Source of the DNA: Haematococcus lacustris
Lineage: Eukaryota > Chlorophyta > Chlorophyceae > Chlamydomonadales > Haematococcaceae
NCBI GenBank assembly: GCA_030144725.1
Contig: JASKMD010000008.1
Span: forward strand, 13,720,915 to 13,784,914
DNA length: 64,000 nt
Direction of reading: 5' to 3'
In this document: positions 21,301-32,300 of the stretch, one piece after another
How positions within the stretch are numbered: position 1 is the first letter of the stretch
Layout of the letters: each line of letters starts with the position of its first letter
Position numbers and translations under genes: made by a program
The notes under the pieces: generated by a model
What the model saw: the letters and a program-made list of their open reading frames with translations, nothing else
Databases searched by the model: none
What the model was told of the DNA's origin: nothing

Positions 21301-24300
21301 CTCATGTTGGACGAGGTGCCGGATATCCCAGAGCCCTGAGAGATGGGTCCGTGCTGCCCCAGGTCGTCCTGCGCAGCCAGGCACAGAGGTGAGACAGGCG
21401 AGAGTGAGGCCCCCACCTGTAGCCGCTAGCAGGTCACCAGTCCCACTGCAGCGCCTTGCTGCCAGGTCCCAGCAGCACACTGATAACATGGTGCAGGACG
21501 TGTCATTGTACAGATACAAATGTAGCATGGAGAGAAGTGTTTGAACACAGCAAGCCAAAGAGGTTCACAGTTCACGAAGAGGCTACTTCGACATGCTTCC
21601 AACTGGGTCTGCTCTCGCACCTCCTGGTCGTGCAGAGCCCGCAGGCAAGCGCTGATGGGAGTGGGGTCGACCTCCAGCTGGCTGCGCATGGCCTGTGCGA
21701 CCGCCAGCAGGCTCTCCGCCGCCGTGACCTCCGCGGCGCCGAAACCCCACTTGTTCCGCCGGCTGCCGGGACCGCGGCGAGTGTTGCTCCCGCCCGCCAC
21801 CAGGCGCACCGCCTGGCACTCCACCTCCAGGCAGGACAGTACCTCGCATAGCGCCAGCACTGCCTCCGCGTGCAAGCTCTGGCGGCGCCGCAGGTCAGCG
21901 GGAGTGCGGGCCGTCATGCCCACTTCCGCCACAGCGCCCAGTAAGCGAACGCACGCTCGCAGCATGCGCTCCCGGCTCTGCTGGTGCGCGGCATCCTGCA
22001 CCTCCGGCAGCAGGCTGCAGCCCAGCATCGCCGTCACCGCAGGCGTGCCTAGCAGCCCAAGGTGGGCGCCCAGCCACACCAGCAAGCGCCGAGCCTCGCC
22101 CAACACCAGGCCTTGAGCTGTGTCAACCAGGCCAGTGTCGACCACGCGCTGCATCTGACCCGCAAAGAAGAAAGCAGGCATCAGGATTGGCCGCACGCCG
22201 CTGGCCTCAAGGCCCTGGTCGTAGCACAGCCGGGTGAAGCGGAGGTTGTCCGCCTCCCGGTCAGAGACCTGCAGGAAGTAGAGGGAGGGAGCAGGCGTGG
22301 TGAGCAGTTATCAAGGGTTGTAAAGATGTGCCAACGAGGCTGTGGAGCAAAACTGGGGAGCAGAGGCTGTGGAGGGATAAGCACTGCGGGAGGGACTGCA
22401 CTGAGGGATAAGCACTGCGGGGTAAGGGCGGCACACATGCAATGGTAGATAAATAAGAAAACATGTGGATGCCCCACCCCCCCCTGCTCACCAAGTCGCC
22501 CTCACGCAGGTCCGCCACAATCTCATCCCAGGCAGACGCAAAAGCATCCCACATTGCCACGTGCTCATCGTCCTGGCCTTGCAGCATCAGCGCAAGGTCA
22601 GCATGTAGCCGCTTGGCCTTCGTCCCTGATGACAGGTTTCCGCCCTTGCCCCGCCCTTTGCTGGCCCGCTTCACCGCTGCCTTCGCCGCGAGCTTGCTGC
22701 CTTTGCCTGACAGCCCATCTCCCAGCTGGCTTGCGCTCAGACGGGCGCGAGCCGCGTCCATGACCGCCAGACCAGGGACGGAGCGGCCACCGTTCACATC
22801 GGTGTCGGAGGTGTCGCTGGCGCTGATGCTGCTGGCCGCAATGGTGCCAAAGCTGACAGCGGAGTCCGACTCGTCGTCTCCAGACATACTAGCACCTCGA
22901 GTGATGCCGTTAGCGGCTTGTGTACGCTTGAGAGCGACCAAGGAGCGGCGGGCGCTGTTGCCACGCACACTCATCACGTTGGCCCACCAGCGTGCCGGGC
23001 CTTGATGGAACTCGCTCACCAGAGAGCTCCTGCACAGTATAGTGGGGTGGGGTGGGGTGGGGTGGGGTGGGGTGGGGTGGGGTGGGGTGGGGTGGGGTGG
23101 GGTGGGGTGGGGTGGGGTGGGGTGGGGTGGGGTGGGGTGGGGTGGGGTGGGGTGGGGTGGGGTGGGGTGGGGTGGGGTGGGGTGGGGTGGGGTGGGGTGG
23201 GGTGGGGTGGGGTGGGGTGGGGTGGGGTGGGGTGGGGTGGGGTGGGGTGGGGTGGGGTGGGGTGGGGTGGGGTGGGGTGGGGTGGGGTGGGGTGGGGTGG
23301 GGTGGGGTGGGGTGGGGTGGGGTGGGGTGGGGTGGGGTGGGGTGGGGTGGGGTGGGGTGGGGTGGGGTGGGGTGGGGTGGGGTGGGGTGGGGTGGGGTGG
23401 GGTGGGGTGGGGTGGGGTGGGGTGGGGTGGGGTGGGGTGGGGTGGGGTGGGGTGGGGTGGGGTGGGGTGGGGTGGGGTGGGGTGGGGTGGGGTGGGGTGG
23501 GGTGGGGTGGGGTGGGGTGGGGTGGGGTGGGGTGGGGTGGGGTGGGGTGGGGTGGGGTGGGGTGGGGTGGGGTGGGGTGGGGTGGGGTGGGGTGCCACTC
23601 ACCAGTCGCCCACCACACCGATGTCCAGGACACACAGGCCACGCACCACTCCCCACACCACCAAGGTGACCTGGTAGAACACATGGGTGTCCACCATGCA
23701 GACCATGAGGAAGGGGAGTGTGCGCACAAACACCAGCAGCCAGTCGCCGTCGATGCAGGTGAGAGGCAGCTCGGTGCCCATGATAGTGTAGCGCTCGTTG
23801 GCGCAGGGCAGCCAGTTGTGGCGCAGCACAGCACGGATCTGCAGCATGACACAAGGCACCAGTACACTTGCTGACTGCCAGCCGTGTCATCTCAGTGTGT
23901 GCCTGCAACAGTGGTGTATGCCTGCATCAGCTGGGGAGGCACGAAGCTAGGAATGCTGATGATGAAGCAGAGTAGTGGTGCATGTGCTCATGTTCAGCTG
24001 CTGTGCTTGCATGCCGCTGCCACCACCTCATGCTACATTACCCACCGGGCCGACCATAGGCCTGACGATGACAAAGTAGTCAAAGGCGATCTTGGTGGCA
24101 GCCACTTGCAGCCAGAAGCCCAGCAGCAGCCCGGACTGCTTCCAGCCAATGGACAAGCTGCCGTCCAGCCAGTAGGAGGCGGCAGGGCGGGCGCTGGACG
24201 CCGCAAAGACACGGGGCAGTCGCAGCATGCTGGTCAGGCTGACGGAGTAACCATCGCGGGTGGTGATCAGGGCGTGGCCCAGCATCAGGGCCGTGTAGCC

Positions 24301-27300
24301 ACCTGCTGCCAGGGGCCAGTACGACTTGGCCATCGCCTGCAGCCCAGAGTCCAGGAACTGGGCCGCGAACAGCACCACCAGACCGAGGAGCACAAGGCCC
24401 CACTCCACAAAGCCCAGCACACCCCACACCGGCGCTCCCTCAACCACAATGCTACGCTGTCGGCTGGTCTGCTCGCGTTCGTTGGCTGCCTGCGCCAGCG
24501 GGTCGATCGGCACCAGGCTGTCACGTTTGGTCAAGCCGTCGGCGGCGGCGCCGGACTCCGCGTCGCGCTTGCGGGACTTCCGGGCGGCTTTGGGGTGGTG
24601 CGCATGCCGGAAGTGGTCCAGGAGCCGGGCTGCAGCTTGTTGGGGCCCAGTGGGTTGGGCTGCGGCCGGCACATCCACCAGTTGCATCCGCGCTCGATGA
24701 AGTGCATGAGGGCGTGGGTGAGCACCGCGGTGCTGAGGTACTTGACGTCGCTGCCGGCCCAGGCGTAAGCGACCATGAGGTGGAAGAGCACCAGGTGCAT
24801 CGAGTACACTCGATAGAATGCGCGAAGCATGGCTGCCCACGACCGCCGCTCGCGGTACGTCTTGACGAACACCTTGGACGACCAAAACACAGCTGCGCGC
24901 TCTGCATCAAACACCTCGCCCTCCTGCGGCTGCTGAGTGGCTGCGACGCTGCCGGGCTCCGGGCCGGCGTGGTGGTCGTAGGACGGGAACCCTAGCCGCG
25001 TGATGTTCTCGTGCGCGTCGTGACCGTCGCCCTGCCGAATGGCCTGCTTGCCAGCTCCCAGCAGACGAAGGGTGGCCATCACGATGGGCTTGGTGTTCAG
25101 GCTCTCGTTGATGTCGTCATATCCCAGGCGAAAAGCCACCTCAACGCCAGCCGTGAACTGGGCGTCCATCTGCAGCAAGAGCGGGAGGGCCGAAGGTCCA
25201 GCAAGTGAGCGTATGCTTGCTGTGTGTTATGGACAACGACATGACCCAACCACAGCAGCTGCATGGAGTCCTGGACCAGGCTGCATGGGACACCCTGGCT
25301 GCATGCCACAACCGACTGCATGCCACAACCCACTGCTAGGGCAACAACCTCACCTCAAAGCAGAGAACATAGAAGATGGGTGTGATGACCCGCTCACACC
25401 AGAAGCTGCCATCCCCCATGGCGATCAGGTCCTCATAGCACGCCATGTCCCCAGACGAGAAGTCCTGGTTGTGCTGGCTGGCCGCCTTCACACCTCCCGG
25501 CAACTCAGGGTCGGAGCTGCATACGGCTGCCACCTTGTCGGCAGTGGGCACGGGCACCTTGCCCTCCATGAAGGCCAGGGCAGCAAAGCAGTCTCGGGGC
25601 GTCACACTCGGGTCATTGGGGTCGTGCTGGAACTGTGACTGCAAGGAACTGATCTCATGCTGCAGCACCAGGCAACAGCCAGGGCAGGACAGCACAGGTC
25701 AGCAACATGAGTAGAAGTGGAGCATGGACAGGGGTGGGTTTAGGTCAGGTTGGGGGTAGCTGCAGGTATGGGAGGTGATGGTGGGTTGCACAGCACGCAG
25801 CCTATGCACTGGAGTGGGGTGAAAGTGAGATAGGGGAAGCCATTGAGTCCAGCCGGCTGCCAGACCTGCAAGGCGTTGCGCATGGCGACCCGCCGGGTGC
25901 GTGCATGGGCCACAACCAGGGGCGGCCCGGCCTCCCACAGGGCCTGCATGTGTGCGCTGTGCGCTGCGCAGTAGTACAGGAACCAGGTGGCCTCCGGCAT
26001 ATGCCTGCACAGGCCACGGGCCACACAGAGCAGGGCACAGCCAGGCAGGCTGGGAGGACTGCCAGGCCACAGCGCAGCACCCACAAGCCCAGATGCCAGC
26101 AAAGCATCAGGCCAGGTCCTTTGCTACGCCTCAGGCTGGCAAGCATGTCTATTGAGGGCAGCTCATGGCAGGCATGCTGAAGGTGGGGCTGCTCCCTGCT
26201 CTATCACACCCCTGTCTGGCTCTGCGCGTGTGTGTGTATGTATGTGCTGTCAATGTCCGCTTGTTCTCTTTGCCTATTGTGACACATAGTGGGCTGGGCA
26301 GCAGCAGTGCTTCTGTTTGACATTAGTTTGCTATCAGCCTGTCATGGCATGTGGGCTGGCAACAGCCGGTCTGCCCCACCTCAGGTTGGTGCCCTCCGTG
26401 TACATGAGGAAGTACAGGGCCAACTCGCACAGCAGGCCGTGCAGCAGGTTGTGCTCCGTGAAGGCCGCATCAGCCAGGCGCTCAAGCTGCAGCCAGGGCA
26501 GACAGCAAGCAAGATGTCTAATGCATGTAGGAGCGCACAGCACTAGACCCTTCCCTCCAAGGCCGCCTTCAGTTCAGTGTTCAGTGCACACAGCCAAACT
26601 TTCAGTTCCAGCTTCCTCAGCTTCCTATGCCCCCAAAAAACATCCTCGCACTCAAGCCATCCTTCTAATATCCACTGCGCCTTGTGTGGTGTGCTAGGTC
26701 CTAGTGTGGTTGCCCTTGGCCACCCTCAGCCAACTCTAAAAGCCAAGGCCTCAGAGTCATGGCCTGATCGCCAGCAGCAGCCGTATCTAGATGACAGTGT
26801 CACTGCAAGCACCTTGTTAGGTCGTGGGCTCAACTCCAGGCGGCGGCACCACATGTCCTCATAGTTGGAGAACACGGAGCCATGCAGGGCCCACACAGCC
26901 CGGGCAAAGCGCTCCTCCTCAGTGGCTGACACCTGGACACAGGGTGAGTTGGTGAGAAACCGTGGGCAGCTGAACAAGCTGGCGATGGACCCCAGCAGGC
27001 TTATGACATAAGCAGGCCAGCAGGCAAACAAGCCAAGCACCCCAGCTGGCAAACAAGTCAAGCACCCCAGCTGGCTTTGAACACAATCAGGCCAGGTGTG
27101 CACATACTCAAGCAGGCTGGGTTGGTCAGCCAGTGGGAAGGCCAGGTCAAGTGGGCCAGCGGGCAGGTGGGGCCAGCCAGCGGGCAGGCAGGTCAGGCCG
27201 GAGTGGGTATAGCAGTGGCGGCAAGGTGGACTCAGTGGCGGCAGCTGTGGCCCCACCTTGTCCCTGATGTAGATGTTCTTGATCAGCAGCGACACCAGGT

Positions 27301-28059
27301 GGTCTGAGGCCAGGAACAGGGTGGCAGGGACCCACACACGCGAGCGCTGGCCGCGGCTGCCAGGGTTCATGTTGAAGGCCTGAGGACATCAGGCAGGCAG
27401 CATGCTGGCTGACAGGCAGGTGTCACAAGCACAAAGGCAAGAGAGCTGGGTGGCGCAAGGGAAGGAAGGCCCTAGCTCAGCACCAGTCAGCCCAGCCACA
27501 GCTGCCCTAGGCGATCCAGCAGCACCCTGGGCCCTGCAGCACAGCCAATGGTGCCCACCTGGAAGCCAAACTGGCGCCCCACCCGCCACACCACCGCATG
27601 CACGTAGTCCTGCCAGGCCCCTGTCTGCACCATGGGCAGCTGCAGCAGGCTGCTCATGGGATCTTCAGCCCACTTGGGCTCTCCATTCTCTTGGACCCCA
27701 GCTGGGGAGCTTTTGGCCCGTGAGGACTTGGCCATCATCTCGTTCACAGGGGTCAGGTGGTCGGGCCTGGCGGCACTGCCAAGACCTTGCAGCTGCATGC
27801 CGGCCAGGCTGCGTTCGTGGCGCAAGTTCGACATGGCCATGGCAGCAGTGGGGCTGGCAGGGCCCGGCTCAGCACTCCACGGCTGCCGCGGAGGCGGCCG
27901 GACAGAAGCGCCGACAGTGCTGGCAGCGGAAGCGGCTCGGGAGGCGCGGGAACCCGTGGGACGGCCAGCATTGTCACCAGAAGCCGAGGGGTCGCCTCGA
28001 TGCGACGGCTGCTGGGTACTGCGAGAAAAATCACCCCCTGCTGCAGCGGCTCGGCGCAT
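15398..28059 (-). CDS. GSL: Callose synthase / 1,3-beta-glucan synthase (GT48, glucan synthase-like)
   Basis: Plasma-membrane enzyme that polymerises UDP-glucose into 1,3-beta-glucan. I read 25 minus-strand exons that join in phase except at one point: 27559-28059, 27257-27379, 26813-26932, 26380-26486, 25866-26004, 25354-25659, 24046-25169, 23603-23838, 22492-23029, 21621-22268, 21270-21368, 20932-21009, 20270-20659, 19939-20094, 19695-19848, 19449-19593, 18951-19123, 18615-18754, 18329-18469, 18075-18172, 17283-17879, 16985-17064, 16726-16801, 15906-16521, 15398-15730. The product is about 2370 aa. Landmarks in order: LGYDDINES, KTYRERRSW, VLTPCYEEDVLYPL, LWASFRGQLLARTVRGMM, GEGKPENQNHAIIF, IDMNQDN, VRMHYGHPDLMN, ISEDIFGGFNHTLRGG, VGKGRDMGL and C-terminal membrane helices. 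The second exon of the list onward follows an N-terminal low-complexity region. Exon 24046-25169 changes frame between 24720 and 24531, a probable 1-nt assembly error or mutation. Confidence 0.95.
23041..23594. repeat. Pentanucleotide array (GGGGT)n, about 110 copies, filling a callose synthase intron
   Basis: Essentially perfect GGGGT repeat on plus, CCCCA on the sense strand of the gene. The host intron runs 23030-23602, so only about 8 bp of donor side and 11 bp of acceptor side are not array. The plus strand can form G-quadruplexes. The array is stop-free, so the very long open frames here are artefacts. Confidence 0.97.
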
Positions 28060-29394
28060 TCGCAAACCTGCGTTGAAAGCAGCACACAATGTTTCGAAGG
28101 TGAGTTGAAGTTTGGACGCCTTGCCTAGGATGCTCCGCCTATGAGTTTTCTATCACCCAATGCTGCAGCACCTGGGCTACGCTGCCTACTGGGCTGGGCT
28201 GTCCTGCAAGTCTTGCATCGCACCCGAAGCATCAGGCGAGGAGGGTTGCGCAGCATCGCCAAGCTCCCGATTAGGGTGGGAAACGGATGTTGCCCGTGGG
28301 CGGTGTCCTGACATTATTGGGGCTATCGAGGTCAAGTTTCACAATTCCCAATGACCGCGCAGCACTCCGACTTGCAGCAAGTTTATGGATGCCGCATCCT
28401 AGGAGCTGCTGCCACAACTGGCTATCGGCAGCGTTCTTATCGGACTCGGTGCTGCTTCCTCTCTTATTTTCGGGCGGTGCCAAACCACTCGTCACACAAT
28501 CCGCAGCGCACACGGTTCCGCTAGCTCGTATCAAGCGGCCACTGCACCCTGCAGGTGCCGGGCCCGTAGACATTAGACTCGTCAGTGCCAAAGAGCATGA
28601 TACTGGGTCATACTCGGCAGAAATAGACTTGAAGTCCCGTCGCGTCGGTATTGCTTTGGCGAGAAAGGAAAGACGTAAGGGGCGACCACGGCGCAAGCCA
28701 GCTACAACAAGTCAACCCCACCGTAAACAACTGAACCGATGTGTGTGAGCAAGAACTGTAGGAGCTCTAGCTAGTGGTGGATGCACACACACCGATTAGG
28801 TGAAGCTGAAGTGGGGATTCAGCACGCTAGCAGTAGCCTTTACTCGCCTTCACTAGCAGTAGCCTTCGTAACTCCTGTTGCCCATTACAAACGTCGCATT
28901 GCAAACTACGCGGGTGTGGTGTTCCTAGCTGCAGCACAGGACGCACTGCACAGCAGGTCCACCGCATAACCTCCCTCTGCCGCCGTTGCTGGGGGCCTGA
29001 TGCAGCGGTTGACACGTCTGCTATTGCCCAGCCGGTTCCTGACAGTGCCCGGCCACTTGCCTGCCTGCCTGCCTCCCTGCCTGCCTGCCTCCCTGCCTCT
29101 CCTCCCGCCCAGGAATGAGGTCAAAACCCCTCAGCCATACCCCTGCCGCCACCAGCCCAGCCAACCCACCCTGCCTGGCCCAAACTACCCCGCTCTCATG
29201 CCTAACCATGCCATGCACTGCAACCGCACCCCTCTCCCACCTACCCCTGACCCCTACCACTGTCATCCCAGTGCCCTGCCCACCCACCCTGCCAGCCCAC
29301 CTGCCAGCTGTTGCCTGGCGCTGCCACCTCCACATCCCCCACCCCCATCCCTATTCCCTCTATTGCCACCTCTCACTCCCTCATTCTCACTCCC
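28060..29394. other. Intergenic region upstream of the callose synthase
   Basis: Contains the presumed promoter of the callose synthase (minus) and the 3' flank of the coiled-coil gene. A plus-strand frame from ATG 28287 to 28748 (153 codons) resembles nothing I know and is not called. A C-rich tract with CCTG repeats lies at 29055-29105. Confidence 0.45.
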
Positions 29395-32300
29395 TCACAC
29401 TAGGCTGCCCACGTTCATGATGGCACCAGGGCGCCGCATTTCCTTAGGGCGCAGGATGGTGGCGGCGGCATTGGTGCTGGCCAGGCCAGGGGGCTGGTAG
29501 ATGGTGGTGACGGCGAGGGGTGGTGGTGGGCCTGCACACAGCTGCCGCCACTTTGCCTCCCTGGTCAGCTGCTCCTCCAGGGGCTGTATGGGGGGCAGGG
29601 CGCAGGCTTGCAGTGAGCGGCGCAGCTGAGCCATCTGCAGTGGTGGGAGGTGTGGGTGGGGAGGGGGGCAGTGGCAGGGCGGCTGGGGCAGCAGGGCGGC
29701 TTGGTGTTCAGATAGCCAGTCTGTAATGGAGGAGTGACAGCTGAGGCATGGTGTGGGCCAGCACAGAGTGAGGGCTGAGGCAGGGTGTCCCTCAACCCCC
29801 CATGCAGCTGGGCAGTCCTGGTGCAGCCCTAGCAGTGGACTTGCCTTGGCTGTTCTGCGCCCTGCACGTGCTGGCAGCTACCTAGGTCAGCAGCAACAAC
29901 CTCACCAGCTGCCACCTCTAGACACTTTGTGCACTTTGTGGGCTGTGTTCCAGGCAGCTACCTAAGCCCACCAAACACCCCACAGCTTCCTGGGCGCTGA
30001 CACTGCAGGTGGCAGCCAGCCAGCAGCTGACGACCTCATGGCTGCAGCACTGCAGTGCATACCAACAGCATGCAGCAGCTGCGCAGCCCTGAAATCCTGC
30101 CTCACGGTCAGGGCGCCCCTGGGAGCCTATGCAAGCTGGGCAGCCGCCACACCACTCCCAGGCAGAGGTGGTTAAGGGCCTGGGTTAGGGTTAGGGTTGC
30201 TCCCAGGTAGCCCCAGCCGCAACCCGAACCCTAACCGCTGCCAGCTAGAGATGCTGCCACACAGCCCAGTGAGGGATCCAGCCATTCAGCCAGAGCATGC
30301 TAAACTGCGCGCTATGCAAGGCTGTCCTGGTCTCACTGTAAATAGCTGACTGTCAATAGCTGTAAATGCAATGCAGCGCTGGACATGCAACCCACTGAGG
30401 AAATCAGGTGGCGCCTGCTGGAGCTGTGTTGGTGGCCAGGGCTGCCTTAGCTGCCAGTAGGGAGTACTCTTTGAGCCTGGAGGCACTTGGAACTGCTGGG
30501 AACGAAGCTGCTGGGCCAATGGACCTACCTTCTGTAAGCCATGCTACCCGACATACTTCATGGTGGGGCACTGCCTGCCTCCTGGCTGAGACCTCGCCAC
30601 AGCCTCAACCAGGGCAGGCTAGACTGGGCGCTGGCAAAGTTGTCCTGGTCTGACCTTGAGACCCTAGCCCCAGCCCAAACCCTAACCCTAACCAGCCGAT
30701 AACCAGGTGCCTATGCGTGTACCCTGGATCATGCATCCTGGGTCGTGCACTGTGCAAGGCTGTCCTGGTCAGGTCAGGTCAGGTCACAGGTCAGGTCAGG
30801 TCACAGGTCAGGTCAGGTCACAGGTCAGGTCAGGTCACAGGTCAGGTCAGGTCACAGGTCAGGTCAGGTCACAGGTCAGGTCAGGTCACAGGTCAGGTCA
30901 GGTCACAGGTCAGGTCAGGTCACAGGTCAGGTCAGGTCACAGGTCAGGTCAGGTCACAGGTCAGGTCAGGTCACAGGTCAGGTCAGGTCACAGGTCAGGT
31001 CAGGTCAGGTCAGGTCAGGTCACAGGTCAGGTCAGGTCACAGGTCAGGTCAGGTCACAGGTCAGGTCAGGTCACAGGTCAGGTCAGGTCACAGGTCAGGT
31101 CAGGTCACAGGTCAGGTCAGGTCACAGGTCAGGTCAGGTCACAGGTCAGGTCAGGTCACAGGTCAGGTCAGGTCACAGGTCAGGTCAGGTCACAGGTCAG
31201 GTCAGGTCACAGGTCAGGTCAGGTCACAGGTCAGGTCAGGTCACAGGTCAGGTCAGGTCACAGGTCAGGTCAGGTCACAGGTCAGGTCAGGTCACAGGTC
31301 AGGTCAGGTCACAGGTCAGGTCAGGTCACAGGTCAGGTCAGGTCACAGGTCAGGTCAGGTCACAGGTCAGGTCAGGTCACAGGTCAGGTCAGGTCACAGG
31401 TCAGGTCAGGTCACAGGTCAGGTCAGGTCACAGGTCAGGTCAGGTCACAGGTCAGGTCAGGTCACAGGTCAGGTCAGGTCACAGGTCAGGTCAGGTCACA
31501 GGTCAGGTCAGGTCACAGGTCAGGTCAGGTCACAGGTCAGGTCAGGTCAGGTCAGGTCAGGTCAGGTCAGGTCAGGTCAGGTCAGGTCAGGTCAGGTCAG
31601 GTCAGGTCAGGTCAGGTCAGGTCAGGTCAGGTCAGGTCAGGTCAGGTCAGGTCAGGTCAGGTCAGGTCAGGTCAGGTCAGGTCAGGTCAGGTCAGGTCAG
31701 GTCAGGTCAGGTCAGGTCAGGTCAGGTCAGGTCAGGTCAGGTCAGGTCAGGTCAGGTCAGGTCAGGTCAGGTCAGGTCAGGTCAGGTCAGGTCAGGTCAG
31801 GTCAGGTCAGGTCAGGTCAGGTCAGGTCAGGTCAGGTCAGGTCAGGTCAGGTCAGGTCAGGTCAGGTCAGGTCAGGTCAGGTCAGGTCAGGTCAGGTCAG
31901 GTCAGGTCAGGTCAGGTCAGGTCAGGTCAGGTCAGGTCAGGTCAGGTCAGGTCAGGTCAGGTCAGGTCAGGTCAGGTCAGGTCAGGTCAGGTCAGGTCAG
32001 GTCAGGTCAGGTCAGGTCAGGTCAGGTCAGGTCAGGTCAGGTCAGGTCAGGTCAGGTCAGGTCAGGTCAAAGGTCAGGTCAGGTCAGGTCAGGTCAGGTC
32101 AAAGGTCAGGTCAGGTCAAAGGTCAGGTCAGGTCAGGTCAAAGGTCAGGTCAGGTCAAAGGTCAGGTCAGGTCAAAGGTCAGGTCAGGTCAAAGGCACTG
32201 TGAAGTTCCAAGACTACCCGAGCCCTGGAGCAATGGCTCACTCCAAGGCTCCTAGCTAGTTCACTAGTGTTTACTAGTGCAACGGGCTGGTAGCCATTTC

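Noticed and set aside
22261..23908. Very long open frames encoding PPHPT or GWGGV repeats on both strands
   Set aside because: They are products of the stop-free pentamer array in a callose synthase intron.
28287..28748. 153-codon plus-strand frame upstream of the callose synthase
   Set aside because: No family resemblance, no supporting splice structure, and it lies in the expected promoter region.
30766..31540. AGGTCA direct repeats as nuclear-receptor response elements
   Set aside because: Green algae lack nuclear receptors, and the motif is explained by satellite expansion.
30707..32259. Three overlapping 500-codon plus-strand frames of Ser/Gly/Gln/Val/Arg
   Set aside because: The AGGTC array lacks stops in all forward frames; the frames are composition artefacts.
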